Positions 25,797 to 37,641 of a stretch of DNA of 64,000 nucleotides are shown here, piece after piece. Below the pieces are notes generated by a model. That model was not told the origin of the DNA, searched no databases, and saw only the letters and a list, made by a program, of their open reading frames with translations. The number at the start of each line of letters is the position of its first letter. The first letter of the stretch is position 1. The position numbers and the translations under genes were made by a program. Location: contig NZ_CP139781.1 of NCBI RefSeq assembly GCF_019679435.2, forward strand, positions 248,001-312,000, read 5' to 3'. This DNA comes from Actomonas aquatica. Lineage in GTDB: Bacteria; Verrucomicrobiota; Verrucomicrobiia; Opitutales; Opitutaceae.

Positions 25797-27539
25797 ATGG
25801 CCAATATCCTCTTAGTAGATCCCGGAGAAACTCCCTGCAGTGCGATGCGAGGTATCCTCGATCGCGGTAATCATCGTCTGGCGACGGTGGATACCGAGCC
25901 CGCCGCGTGGACGTTTATCCGCGAGCAGGTGAAGGTGGACCTCGTGATTCTGGAGCTGTCACTCAAGGACGGCTCTGGTATCGGGCTGTTGCGCCGTCTG
26001 CGGGCCGACAGCCAGTTGAAGGGCATTCCGGTCGTGATTTACACGGCCCGCGCGAATCGCAACGACGTGAAGATGTGCCTCGAGTCCAAGGTGCAGAATT
26101 TTTTGATGAAACCCTACGACGAAGACGTGGTGTTTCAGGAGGTCGGTAAGGCTCTGGCGGCCAAGTGGCGCGACGCGCTCTTCGAGGAGGAACGTTCCTT
26201 TTGTCAGTTGATGGGGTATCGGCAGCACGACCTGCACGGCATGTTGCGGGATCTGCGCAAGAGCGTGGATGGCGTGTTGCCGACCGTGCGGCAGTGGGCG
26301 GATCAGGCGGCCAATGCGCATGGCGACGAACCGTCGGAGCTGCCGGATGAGGTGGCCGCCGTGCGCGAGGCGGCGGAGGCCGCGGGCGCCTGGGGCGTGG
26401 TGAGCGCGCTCAGCAACGTGGAAGCCGTGGCCAAAGCCCACCAGGAAGGCCGACTGCCGGCCGCGTTTGAATCCCTGGAATTGGCCGGGCGCATGATCGA
26501 ACATCGGCTGGATCCGGACATCGCCTGCGTGGGCTTCATGAACGACCAGGAGGTGAGCGAGCAGGAGCACGAAAAGCTGCTGGCAGTCTGGCGGGAAGCG
26601 CCGGCGCAGGGTCGTTGCCCGATGATGACTTGGGATGAGCTCAAACCGCGGGTGGAAGCGATGACGGGATTCCCGGTGATCGACTCGGCGGCGGCGGCGT
26701 TTCGTATGACGGCGACGGGACAACCCTCCTGTATTCATCCGCTGATGGATTTGGTGGCGCGCGATCCGGGGCTTTCGACCCAGGTATTGATCGCGGTGAA
26801 CAAGGCACATCCGGCACCGGATGCTCGCTCGCGCATCGAGGATGCCCGGTCGGCGGTCAGTCAATTGGGGGAGATGAAGCTGGCGGCACTGAGTCGCGGC
26901 ATGATCACGGTCTCGCAGCGAACGCTGGAGATTCCGCCGCAGTTCAATTGGTCGCGGTATTGGACCTTTGTGCGGTCGGTGGCGCGGGTGTCGCAGTTGA
27001 TCTGTCAGCAGATGGAGTTGTTCAGCCTCGAACCGGTGGCGCGCACGGCGGGTGAGTTACACGACATCGGCAAACTGATTTTGGCGCATTTGGAGCCGAT
27101 CGGTTTCCAGGTGATCGTGGACGAAGCGCGGCGCCAGCGCCGTCCGTTGGTCGAGCTGGAGAAGCAGTATTTCGACTGCACGACCGCGCAATTGGGGGCG
27201 CACTTCGGGCAGCACTTTGGGCTGTCGGAACGTTTCACGCAGGTCATGCGGCATCTGGCCAATCCAGTCGAAGCCGGTGAGGATGCGCGGCTGGCGGCGG
27301 TCGTTGCGCTGGCCCGGAATTTTTGTGAGCATGCCGGCGTCGGTTGTTCCGGCAGTCCGGTGAATCGCGAGGAGACCTTCTGGGCGGATCGCACGCCGGC
27401 GTGGGAAGTGTTGCAGGACTGCGTGTTTCCCAGCTTCAAGCTGCGGGAGTTTGAGCGCACGATGCTGGCGCGGGCCCGGGGCCTGCGCGAAGAGCTGGCC
27501 GGGCGCAGCGACACTGCGCCGATCTTGCAGGCGGTTTAG
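25797..27539 (+). CDS. Pseudo-receiver-HDOD signalling protein
   Basis: The 580-residue protein has an N-terminal receiver domain (residues 1-120) and a C-terminal HDOD domain (about 290-480) joined by a helical linker. In the receiver the acidic pocket keeps Asp8, but the phospho-acceptor position reads DLVILELSLKDG, so Glu53 replaces the usual Asp. The conserved Thr (VIYTA) and Lys (MKPYDED) are present. Glu often mimics a phosphorylated Asp, so it may be constitutively active. HDOD is related to HD phosphohydrolases but lacks their metal site. DPGLSTQVLIAVNKAH and ELHDIGKLILAHLEPIGF are recognisable. Its output is probably protein-protein interaction in chemotaxis, adhesion or c-di-GMP signalling. 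Confidence 0.88.
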   Translation: MANILLVDPGETPCSAMRGILDRGNHRLATVDTEPAAWTFIREQVKVDLVILELSLKDGSGIGLLRRLRADSQLKGIPVVIYTARANRNDVKMCLESKVQNFLMKPYDEDVVFQEVGKALAAKWRDALFEEERSFCQLMGYRQHDLHGMLRDLRKSVDGVLPTVRQWADQAANAHGDEPSELPDEVAAVREAAEAAGAWGVVSALSNVEAVAKAHQEGRLPAAFESLELAGRMIEHRLDPDIACVGFMNDQEVSEQEHEKLLAVWREAPAQGRCPMMTWDELKPRVEAMTGFPVIDSAAAAFRMTATGQPSCIHPLMDLVARDPGLSTQVLIAVNKAHPAPDARSRIEDARSAVSQLGEMKLAALSRGMITVSQRTLEIPPQFNWSRYWTFVRSVARVSQLICQQMELFSLEPVARTAGELHDIGKLILAHLEPIGFQVIVDEARRQRRPLVELEKQYFDCTTAQLGAHFGQHFGLSERFTQVMRHLANPVEAGEDARLAAVVALARNFCEHAGVGCSGSPVNREETFWADRTPAWEVLQDCVFPSFKLREFERTMLARARGLREELAGRSDTAPILQAV

Positions 27540-27551
27540 AGGGCCAAACAA

Positions 27552-27579
27552 AACAGCCGCCGGAGGACCGGCGGCTGTT
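27552..27579. terminator. Bidirectional terminator between HDOD and icd genes
   Basis: A 12-bp perfect stem AACAGCCGCCGG/CCGGCGGCTGTT (27552-27563 with 27568-27579) with a 4-nt loop AGGA is flanked by A-rich and T-rich sequence. It sits in the 70-base gap between the convergent genes. Confidence 0.85.
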
Positions 27580-27609
27580 GTTGTGAGGAAACGATGGGTC
27601 TCGCTGAGC

Positions 27610-29928
<2,319 letters not shown>

Positions 29929-30014
29929 TCAATTAATAGAACAGCGCGCGGCCGTTTTTGGTGTCCAAGCGCGGGCGGAATCCGCCATAAGGGGCGTCCC
30001 AAAAACTCCCCACC

Positions 30015-31532
30015 ATGAGCATCTACATTGGCATCGATTCCGGAACTCAATCCACCAAAGCCGTCGCCCTCGATCTCGATACGGGCAAAGTCGTCGCCGA
30101 AGCGCGCGCGCCGCATCGCCTGATCGCGGGTTTGCCAGTGGGGCACATGGAGCAGCATCCGCAGGAGTGGGTGGCGGCGCTCGACACGACGATCGGCGCG
30201 GTCGCCTCGCAGATCGATCGCACGCGGGTGAAGGGCATCGGCATCTCGGGTCAGCAGCATGGCTTCGTGCCGCTCGACAAGGACGGCGAAGTGATCCGTC
30301 CGGCCAAGCTCTGGTGCGACACCTCGACCACCGAAGAGTGCGCGATCCTGACCAAGCAACTGGGCGGCACCAAGGCGGTGATCCGCAAGGCCGGTCTGGC
30401 GATTCTGCCGGGCTTCACCGCGCCGAAGATTTTGTGGCTCAAGCGCAATGAGCCGAAGAACTACGCGAAGCTGCGCCACGTGTTGCTGCCGCACGACTAC
30501 CTCAACTTTTATCTGACCGGCGAATACTTCATGGAGTATGGCGACGCGTCCGGCACGGCGCTGATGGACGTGCGCAAACGCAAGTGGTCCAAGGCCGTGA
30601 TCAACGCGATCGACCCGAAGCTGATGGATTACCTGCCGCCGCTGAGCGAGTCGGATGCGATTGTCGGCACGCTGCTGCCCGAGGTCGCGGCGAAGTATGG
30701 CTTTAGCGAAGACGTGATCGTCTCGGCCGGTGGTGGTGACAACATGATGGGCGCGATCGGCACCGGCAACGTGAAGGCCGGCGTGGTGACGGCGAGCTTT
30801 GGCACCAGCGGCACGATCTACGCACACGCCGAGGCGCCGGTGGTGGATCCGCAGGGTGAGATTGCGGCGTTCTGCGGCTCGACCGGTGGCTGGATGCCGC
30901 TGCTGTGCACCATGAATGTGACGACCGTGACCGAGCAGGTGCGCGGGCTGTTCAACTACGATCACACCGAGTTGGCCGACGCGGTCGCGGCGGCTCCGGC
31001 AGGCGCGGGTGGTTTGGTGATGCTGCCGTATTTGGAAGGTGAGCGCACCCCGAACGTGCCGGCGGGATCGGGCGTGTTTCTCGGCATGAATCAGCACACG
31101 CTGAAGCCGAGCCACATGGCGCGGGCCGCCATGGAAGGTGTGACGATGGGCATGAACTACGGCCTGCGTCGTCTGGCCGATCTCGGCGTGACGCCGCGCG
31201 AAATCCGCGTGACCGGTGGTGGCGCGAAGTCGGCGGTGTGGCGTCAGATCATGGCCGATGTGTTTGGTGTGCCGGTGGTCGCCATGGTCGAGGATGAAGG
31301 CGCTGCGTTGGGTGGGGCGATCCAGGCCGCGTGGGCGATGGCCCGGCAGACCCGCCCGACTGCGAAGATTTCCAGCATCGCCGAAAAGGTGGTGGCCAAG
31401 GACGAATCGACGCGGGTGAAGCCCGACAAGAAGCGTCATGCGCGTTATGCCAAATTGCAGGACGTGCAGGATCGCCTGAGTCTGGCGTTGCGGGACCTGT
31501 TCCCGATTCAGCGCGAGTTGGCGAATAGCTGA
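30015..31532 (+). CDS. xylB: Xylulokinase
   Basis: XylB phosphorylates D-xylulose to xylulose 5-phosphate, which enters the pentose phosphate pathway. The 505-residue FGGY-family kinase begins SIYIGIDSGTQSTKAVALDL (ATP/phosphate-1 loop). Further motifs are GIGISGQQHGFVPLDKDGE (sugar-binding), GGGDNMMGAIGTGNVKAG and the C-terminal RVTGGGAKSAVWRQIMADVF adenosine motif. The length is typical. xylA is not seen in the window. A GPH-family symporter at 39.7 kb could supply the sugar (inference). It is divergent from icd. Confidence 0.93.
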   Translation: MSIYIGIDSGTQSTKAVALDLDTGKVVAEARAPHRLIAGLPVGHMEQHPQEWVAALDTTIGAVASQIDRTRVKGIGISGQQHGFVPLDKDGEVIRPAKLWCDTSTTEECAILTKQLGGTKAVIRKAGLAILPGFTAPKILWLKRNEPKNYAKLRHVLLPHDYLNFYLTGEYFMEYGDASGTALMDVRKRKWSKAVINAIDPKLMDYLPPLSESDAIVGTLLPEVAAKYGFSEDVIVSAGGGDNMMGAIGTGNVKAGVVTASFGTSGTIYAHAEAPVVDPQGEIAAFCGSTGGWMPLLCTMNVTTVTEQVRGLFNYDHTELADAVAAAPAGAGGLVMLPYLEGERTPNVPAGSGVFLGMNQHTLKPSHMARAAMEGVTMGMNYGLRRLADLGVTPREIRVTGGGAKSAVWRQIMADVFGVPVVAMVEDEGAALGGAIQAAWAMARQTRPTAKISSIAEKVVAKDESTRVKPDKKRHARYAKLQDVQDRLSLALRDLFPIQRELANS

Positions 31533-31582
31533 GGCGAGGCGGCGCTGCGCGCCGCGCAGTTTGAGGCGGAAGTTTAAGGTTA

Positions 31583-31606
31583 AGGGTCGGCTGAAGCCGA
31601 CCCTAC
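31583..31606 (-). repeat. GTAG REP-like hairpin between xylB and the giant repeat gene
   Basis: On the minus strand GTAG is followed by GGTCGGC, loop TTCA, GCCGACC: a perfect stem of at least 7 bp. Outer flanks AGTTTAA/TTTAAACT extend the pairing. It lies between two convergent genes and may double as the terminator of both. Confidence 0.75.
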
Positions 31607-31607
31607 T

Positions 31608-34600
31608 TTAAACTTCAGCTTTTGACTTCAACTGCTTCCGGCGGCGGCGCAGGGCGTAGAGCCCGCCGAGACCGCTCATGAGCAAGAAGCCATAGGTGCT
31701 GGGCTCGGGGACGGTGATCTCGTTGGCGCCGTAGTCGTAGGTGAGCCAGATGGTGTCGGCCGCCGTGAAACCATCGAAGGTGATCTGCGCGGTCGTGCCG
31801 TTGCGTTCGTCGAGGGTCGCGCCGGTGAAGTTGGTCGCGGTCCAGAGGTCGTAGAAGCTACTCCAACTGGTGGCGTAGATGGTGCCGCCGAGGTCGATCT
31901 CGAGCGTGCCGATGTTGAGGGTGGCGATGTCGGTGCCGGCGAAATCGATCACGCTGTCACCCGTGACGCGGAGGGTGCCGACGTCGAAGGTGGTGCCATC
32001 GTTGACGAGGTTGAGCGTGGTATTGTCGGCGAGGAGGAGGGTGCCGCCGAAGTCGAAGTTATCGACGATGTTGAGGGTGTTGCCGGCGGTGAGTTCGATC
32101 GTGCCGGTGGAGGCGGAGCCGTCCGCCGCGCCGATGGTGCCGCCGTTGAGGGTGAGGATGCCGTCGACGTTGAGGGTGCCGGTGAAGGCGCCACTGTTGC
32201 CGATCTGGTCGATGGTGAGGTCGCCGCCGGAGGCGATAGTGAGGGTGCCGCTGCCGTTGAGGTCGTCGATGACCTCGGTGTAGGAGCCGACGTTGAAGGT
32301 GCCGGACGCGCCGAGGTTCACATCCATGGTATTGGTGAGGATGTTGGAGGCGCCGAGGGCGTAGGTGCCACCGTTCACGTTGGTGGTGGCGTAGGTGTTG
32401 ATGCCGGTGACGGTGAGGGTGCCGGCGCCGGTTTTGTTGAGCGTATTGAAGGTGTTGTTACCGTTGAAGGTGGTGTCGCCGATGGACTCGACGTCGAGGG
32501 TGGTGCCGGAGCCGGTGATGTTGCCATCGATGGTGAGGTCGGCGCCGGTCGCGGTGACGATGCGGGCATTGGCGGTCATGAGCACGCTGCCGCCCCAGGT
32601 GTTGGAGGTGCCGGCGAGGGCGCGGAGGGCACCGGAGCCGTCGTTGTTTTGGCCGGAGCCGGCGATCTGGAGGGACTCGGCGCCGATGGTGACGCCGTCG
32701 AGTTGGAGTTGGCCGCCGGAAAGGACCTGGGTGCCGCCGGCGGTGGCACCGAGACCGGAGTTGTTGTCGACGCGCACGATGCCGTCGGAGATGAGGGCGG
32801 TGCCGGTGAAAGAGTTGGCGCCGGAGAGTTCGAGGGTGCCGTCGCCGGTTTTGTTGAAGCCGCCGTTGGAGAGCACGGCGTTGATGTCGAGGGTGGCACC
32901 GGAGTCGACGACGATGGACTTGGCGCTGTCATTGTTCATGCCGAGGCGGCCCTCGATGGTGGCGGTGGTGCCACCGGAGGCGGTGAGGGTGCCGATGATG
33001 TCGAGGCGGTCGCCGGAGCCGGTGCCGTTCATGGCCACGATGGTGCCGCCGTTCATGGTGACGTCGTTGACGATCTCCTTGTAGCCCTGGAGGTCCCAGT
33101 AACCATCGGAGTTGATGGTAATGTTGGAGGAGTCGGAGATGAGGTTGTTGAAGAGGTAACCGTTGCCGCTCTCGGTGTGGCCCTGCTGGAAGACGGCGGA
33201 GCCGGCGGCGCCGATACCGTCACCCACCGTGACGTCGCCGAGAACGCCGGTGTCTTCGTTGTTGTAGGTGTTGAGGATGGTGGTGCCGTCCTGCAGGTAA
33301 AAGTCGGTGTCGGGCGAGATGATGGCGGGGTAGGCCTCGGAGTGATTGAGAGAGAGGGTGCCGGAGCCGGTTTTGTAGACATCGCCAGCGTCGGTGAAGT
33401 CGGCCTCGAAGATGATGTCGCCGCCGTCGGCGTTGAAGGTGACGTCGTAGCCGTTGAGGTCGAAGAGCGGCGAGGTGCCTTGGGTGCCGACGGTGAGGGA
33501 ATCGGCGGTGGCGGAGAAGGTCGTGTCGCCGGTGAGGGAGAAGACCGAATCGAGGATGTTGTCGCCGGAGGAGCTGACCACGGCGCCTTGGCCGGAGGTG
33601 CCGGTGCCGGCGAGAGTGATGCCGGTCTCGGAGTCGATATCGATGCCGCCGGTGAGCTCGAGGGTGGCGCCGGACTGGATGGTGGTGGTGCCGCCGCCGG
33701 AGCCGAGGGCGTTGTCGGAGGCGGCGATGAGGGTGGTGCCGGAGCTCACGGTGAGGTCGCCGGAGAAGCTGTTGTTGCCGGAGAGGGTGAGGGAGTCGCT
33801 ACCCGTGAGGGTGAAGTCGCCCGTGCCGGAGATGGCGCCGGCGAAGGTGGTGCCGGCGGTGCCGGTGGTGAAGCTGCCGCTGCCGAAGCTGATGGAGGAG
33901 GAGCTGCTGGCGCTGGCGATCGAACCGACGGTCTCGTTGTTGTTGTTAAGATTGAGCACGCCGCCGGCCGCGAGGGTGATGGCGCTGGAGTCGGCGATCT
34001 GGTTGGCGCTGTCGAGGCGAAGGGTGTCGGTGCCGGAGCCGTCGCCGATGGTGATGTCGCCGTTGAGGGCGTTGCCGCCGGCCATGTCGAGGGCGAGGGT
34101 GCCGCCGGCGACCGTGGTGGTGCCGGTGAAGGAGTTGCTGCCGGAGCCGTCGAGCGTGACGGTGCCGCTGCCGGATTTGGTGAGGTTGCCGGACCCGGCG
34201 ATGGTGCCGGAGAAGGTGGAGCTGCCGGAGTTGACGCCGAGGGTGAGGTGGCCCGAGCCGAGGTCGATCTGGCCGGAGCCTGCGATGATGTTGAGGGATT
34301 CGGTGTTGCCGTTGAGGTCGAGCAGGCCGTCGGAGTTGATGGTGATGGTCGAGGCGTAGTCGACGATCTGGTTGCCAGACTGGTAGGTCACGGAGGCGGA
34401 GCCGGCTGCACCGGAGCCGTCGCCGATGTTGATGGAGCCCTGGCCGAGAGCGCTGGTGCCGTCGGTTTTGTTGAGAATGACTCCACCGTCGTTGAGGTTA
34501 AAACCGCCGGAGAAGGAATTGCCGCCGGAGCCCGAGAGGGTGAGGGTGCCGGATCCGTTTTTGGTGAGGGCGCTGCTGCCGGTGATCTGGCCGGAGGCGG

Positions 34601-35819
34601 TGATGTCGCCGGCGCCCTCAAGGGTGAGGGCGTTGGAGAGGGCGAGCTGATTGGTGAGGGTGAGGCTGCCGGCTTCGGAAGCGATGGTCGTGTTGCCGGT
34701 GAAGCTGAGGGAGGCGGTGAGGGTATTGTCACCAGAGATATTGCGGATCGCGCCGGTGCCGCCGTCGCCGGTGCCGGAGAGGGAAAAGTTGGACTCGTCG
34801 AGGTTGATGTCGCCCTGGAGGGCGAGGGTGGCGCCGTTGGCGATGACATTGCCGTAGGTGGCCGCGCCGAGGGCGTCGTCGCTGGCGGCGATGAGCGTGC
34901 CGCCGTCGATGTAGGTCAGGCCGCTATAGGTGTTGTCGCCGGAGAGGGTAAGGTCGCCGGTGCCAGCTTTGCGGAACGCGGCGTAGTTGTCAGTAATCGT
35001 GCCGGAAAACTCGGTATCGCTGGAGGTGTCGGTGATGAACGTGCTGCTGCGGAGGGAAAGGTTGCCGTCGCCGGAGAGCGCGCCGACGGTTTCGGTAAAG
35101 CTGCCCCAGTCGAACTGGAACGTCGCGCCGGAGTCGATGGAAAGGTCGGTGCTGTCGGAGAGCACGTTGGAGGCGTTGATCTGGAAGGTGCCCGCGTTGA
35201 CGACGGTGTCCCCCGTGTAGGTGTGAGAACCGCCGGTGATATAGACGGTGCCTGCGCCCTCTTTGATCAGGCCGCCGGTGCCGGTGATGACGCCGTTGGC
35301 GCCGGTGAAGGTGATCGACCCGCTGGAATTTTGCGGATCAAGGGTGAGGGTGTTGCTCTGCAGATCGACGCCGTAGGTGAAGGTCAAAGCGCCACCAGCC
35401 TGGGTGGTGCGCCAGGTCTGGTCGCTGCCGATGCGGAGGTCGGCGTTGAAGGTGTGTGTCGTCCACGAACGCTCGTTCAGGATACCGAGAGCGTCGGGTT
35501 CGTTGACGGCGTCGATGGTCACGAGACGATTGGCGTCGGCGAAGGTGATGGCATTGGAGCCGGCGGTGAACACGATGGAGCCGACCGTGCGGTTGGCATT
35601 CATCGTAACCGAGGTTTGAGAGCCCGCGCCGCTGAAAACGGCTGCCTCGGTATTGTTATCGGGACGGCCTCCGGACCAGTTGGAATTGCGGCCGAAATTT
35701 TGGTTACCATTGGATGTCCACGTCCGAATCGTCAGCTGGGCGGAGGCGGTAACAGCCAGCGCCAGCAGCCCGACAAAGCAGGCAACGAAGCGGCGCAAAA
35801 ACTGACCCTTGGTGAGCAT
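31608..35819 (-). CDS. Giant secreted autotransporter-type beta-repeat protein with PEP-CTERM anchor
   Basis: The 1403-residue protein has a signal peptide (FVACFVGLLALAVTASA) and a C-terminal PEP-CTERM sorting signal: VPEPSTYGFLLMSGLGG, a membrane helix, then RRRRKQ. Between them lie many copies of the autotransporter-associated beta-strand (PATR) repeat of the form TKSGSGTVTLDGSGSNSFTG, TVAGGTLALD, in blocks near 190-220, 290-330, 420-470, 540-600 and onwards. The composition is rich in Gly, Ser, Thr and Asn, typical of a beta-helix. Proteins with PEP-CTERM are exported and processed by an exosortase, often in exopolysaccharide-producing species. The function is probably adhesion or surface display. 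There is no autotransporter beta-barrel. Confidence 0.92.
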   Translation of the reverse strand: MLTKGQFLRRFVACFVGLLALAVTASAQLTIRTWTSNGNQNFGRNSNWSGGRPDNNTEAAVFSGAGSQTSVTMNANRTVGSIVFTAGSNAITFADANRLVTIDAVNEPDALGILNERSWTTHTFNADLRIGSDQTWRTTQAGGALTFTYGVDLQSNTLTLDPQNSSGSITFTGANGVITGTGGLIKEGAGTVYITGGSHTYTGDTVVNAGTFQINASNVLSDSTDLSIDSGATFQFDWGSFTETVGALSGDGNLSLRSSTFITDTSSDTEFSGTITDNYAAFRKAGTGDLTLSGDNTYSGLTYIDGGTLIAASDDALGAATYGNVIANGATLALQGDINLDESNFSLSGTGDGGTGAIRNISGDNTLTASLSFTGNTTIASEAGSLTLTNQLALSNALTLEGAGDITASGQITGSSALTKNGSGTLTLSGSGGNSFSGGFNLNDGGVILNKTDGTSALGQGSINIGDGSGAAGSASVTYQSGNQIVDYASTITINSDGLLDLNGNTESLNIIAGSGQIDLGSGHLTLGVNSGSSTFSGTIAGSGNLTKSGSGTVTLDGSGSNSFTGTTTVAGGTLALDMAGGNALNGDITIGDGSGTDTLRLDSANQIADSSAITLAAGGVLNLNNNNETVGSIASASSSSSISFGSGSFTTGTAGTTFAGAISGTGDFTLTGSDSLTLSGNNSFSGDLTVSSGTTLIAASDNALGSGGGTTTIQSGATLELTGGIDIDSETGITLAGTGTSGQGAVVSSSGDNILDSVFSLTGDTTFSATADSLTVGTQGTSPLFDLNGYDVTFNADGGDIIFEADFTDAGDVYKTGSGTLSLNHSEAYPAIISPDTDFYLQDGTTILNTYNNEDTGVLGDVTVGDGIGAAGSAVFQQGHTESGNGYLFNNLISDSSNITINSDGYWDLQGYKEIVNDVTMNGGTIVAMNGTGSGDRLDIIGTLTASGGTTATIEGRLGMNNDSAKSIVVDSGATLDINAVLSNGGFNKTGDGTLELSGANSFTGTALISDGIVRVDNNSGLGATAGGTQVLSGGQLQLDGVTIGAESLQIAGSGQNNDGSGALRALAGTSNTWGGSVLMTANARIVTATGADLTIDGNITGSGTTLDVESIGDTTFNGNNTFNTLNKTGAGTLTVTGINTYATTNVNGGTYALGASNILTNTMDVNLGASGTFNVGSYTEVIDDLNGSGTLTIASGGDLTIDQIGNSGAFTGTLNVDGILTLNGGTIGAADGSASTGTIELTAGNTLNIVDNFDFGGTLLLADNTTLNLVNDGTTFDVGTLRVTGDSVIDFAGTDIATLNIGTLEIDLGGTIYATSWSSFYDLWTATNFTGATLDERNGTTAQITFDGFTAADTIWLTYDYGANEITVPEPSTYGFLLMSGLGGLYALRRRRKQLKSKAEV

Positions 35820-36021
35820 TGTATAGGAGTTTGTCCCTAGTTGTTACTTGAGTGCAATGACTACTGGGTAAGTAATCCTGCCCATTCGGACCTATTATAG
35901 GTGAACGAAATTCAGGCGAAATTTGTGGTGAGGCAAGATGATTGCGTTAGTTGCGGGCTAGAGGCGAGTCGAACGCGGTGCTTGGCTCCTGCGGCGGAAT
36001 GTGAGATCGCTGCTCCTTCAT

Positions 36022-37557
36022 ATGGCTAGTGCAGGCATCGTTTATCTCGTGGGAGCAGGACCGGGTGACCTCGGTTTGGTGACGTTTCGGGCGCGTGAGT
36101 TGATCGCGAGCGCGGATGTTTTGGTTTACGACTATCTGGTCCACCCGGACCTCGTATCGTGGTGTGCGTCCGAATGTGAGGTGGTTTATGTCGGCAAAAA
36201 GGCCGGCTTCCACTCGGTGCCGCAGGCCGAGATCGAGGCGCTCTTGGTCGATCGCGCCAAAGCGGGCAAACGCGTGGTGCGCCTCAAGGGCGGCGACCCC
36301 TACGTCTTCGGGCGAGGCGGCGAGGAGGCCCGCGCACTGGCGGCGGATGGGATTCGTTTTGAGGTGGTGCCGGGCGTGACGGCCGCGTTGGCCGCGGGCG
36401 CATACGCGGGTATTCCGCTGACGCATCGCAATACCAGCTCGTCCCTCGTGCTCGTGACCGGCCATGAGGATCCGAACAAACATGAGCTGCAGGTCGACTG
36501 GCCGGCGCTGGGCGCGTTGCGCAACACGACGCTGGCGATCTACATGGGCATGAGTCGTCTCGCCGACATCATGGCAGGCCTGCAAAAAGGCGGGCTCGCG
36601 GCCGACACCCCGGCAGCGGTCGTGCAATGGGCCTCGCTCGGTCGCCAACGCAGTGTTACCGCGACGGTCGGGACGTTGGTGGAAGCGGTGGCGGAGGCCG
36701 GCCTGAAGGCACCGTCGATCATCTTCGTCGGCGACGTGGTGCTGCACCAGGAGACCGTCGATTGGTTTGAGCACCTTTCGCTCTTCGGTCGTCGCATCGC
36801 GATCACCCGCACGCGCGGCGGCAACAGTGGCTTGCGCGAGAAGTTGGAGCACCTCGGCGCCGAAGTCGTGGAGTTGCCGCTGATCAACGTGGTGCCGGAT
36901 GTGCACCGGGAGAGTCTGATCGAGATCGTGTCGGAGCTCGGCTCCTACGACTGGATCGTTTTCACCAGCGCGAACGGCGTGAATATTTTCTTCGAGCAGT
37001 TTGCCAAAGCCTATGACGACGTGCGGGCGTTGGGGCTGCTGCGATTCGCCTGTGTGGGTGAAGCGACGGCGCGGGCGGTGCGCAGTCGTTGGTTGAAGGT
37101 GGAGTGTCAGCCCGAGATCGCGACGGCCGATGCGCTGGCGGATGCGCTCATTGCGACTGACAGCCTCGACAGCGCCAAAGTCATCGTGGTGACCGGCAAT
37201 CGAAATCGCGAAACGCTGGTCAAGCGGCTCGAAGAGGAAGGCCGGGCGATAGTTGATGTGTTGCCGCTTTATCGCACCGAGAAGCTCGACCTGTCGGAGA
37301 ATCCGGCGGCGCACGATTTCCGGGAAAAGGGCGCCGATGCCATCCTCTTCGCCAGCTCCTCGGCGGTGGAAGCGTTCACCGCGCAAGCCAAGGCCCTCGC
37401 GTTGGAAGACGGCGCGAAGCGTCCTCTGGCCGGGTCGATCGGACCGCAAACATCCGACACCATGAAACAGCTGGGCATGCCGATCGCGTTTGAGGCCAAA
37501 AAACCTGGACTCGACGATTTGGTCGCCGCCCTCGTGGCGCGGCTGGCGAAAGACTGA
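36022..37557 (+). CDS. cobA-hemD: Uroporphyrinogen-III C-methyltransferase / uroporphyrinogen-III synthase fusion
   Basis: From the ATG at 36022 (511 residues; a GTG at 36001 would add 7) the protein fuses two tetrapyrrole enzymes. Residues 1 to about 245 are the SUMT methyltransferase that makes precorrin-2 from uroporphyrinogen III with SAM: VYLVGAGPGDLGLVTFRA, RVVRLKGGDPYVFGRGGEEA and GIPLTHRN are its signatures. Residues about 255-500 are uroporphyrinogen III synthase: RRIAITRTRGGNSGLREKLE, FTSANGVNIFFEQF and DAILFASSSAVEAF. This pair sits at the branch from haem to sirohaem and cobalamin. It is followed 84 bases later by a DegT aminotransferase gene, which need not be related in function. 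Confidence 0.94.
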   Translation: MASAGIVYLVGAGPGDLGLVTFRARELIASADVLVYDYLVHPDLVSWCASECEVVYVGKKAGFHSVPQAEIEALLVDRAKAGKRVVRLKGGDPYVFGRGGEEARALAADGIRFEVVPGVTAALAAGAYAGIPLTHRNTSSSLVLVTGHEDPNKHELQVDWPALGALRNTTLAIYMGMSRLADIMAGLQKGGLAADTPAAVVQWASLGRQRSVTATVGTLVEAVAEAGLKAPSIIFVGDVVLHQETVDWFEHLSLFGRRIAITRTRGGNSGLREKLEHLGAEVVELPLINVVPDVHRESLIEIVSELGSYDWIVFTSANGVNIFFEQFAKAYDDVRALGLLRFACVGEATARAVRSRWLKVECQPEIATADALADALIATDSLDSAKVIVVTGNRNRETLVKRLEEEGRAIVDVLPLYRTEKLDLSENPAAHDFREKGADAILFASSSAVEAFTAQAKALALEDGAKRPLAGSIGPQTSDTMKQLGMPIAFEAKKPGLDDLVAALVARLAKD

Positions 37558-37641
37558 ACTCCTCCCGTGGCGGTGCGGTGGTCGCAGCGGGTGCTTGCGG
37601 CGCCACCGAACCCGATGCACGTTGCGTCCCCCTCGATTATC

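Noticed and set aside
27540..27609. Small RNA gene between the HDOD and icd genes
   Set aside because: The hairpin there fits a bidirectional terminator in a 70-base convergent gap, with no room for a separate promoter.
32649..35840. Open frame of over 1000 codons antisense to the giant PEP-CTERM repeat gene
   Set aside because: Low-complexity composition (Gly, Ala, Glu, Val) and no signal peptide or domain. The minus strand has a signal peptide, PATR repeats and a PEP-CTERM tail.
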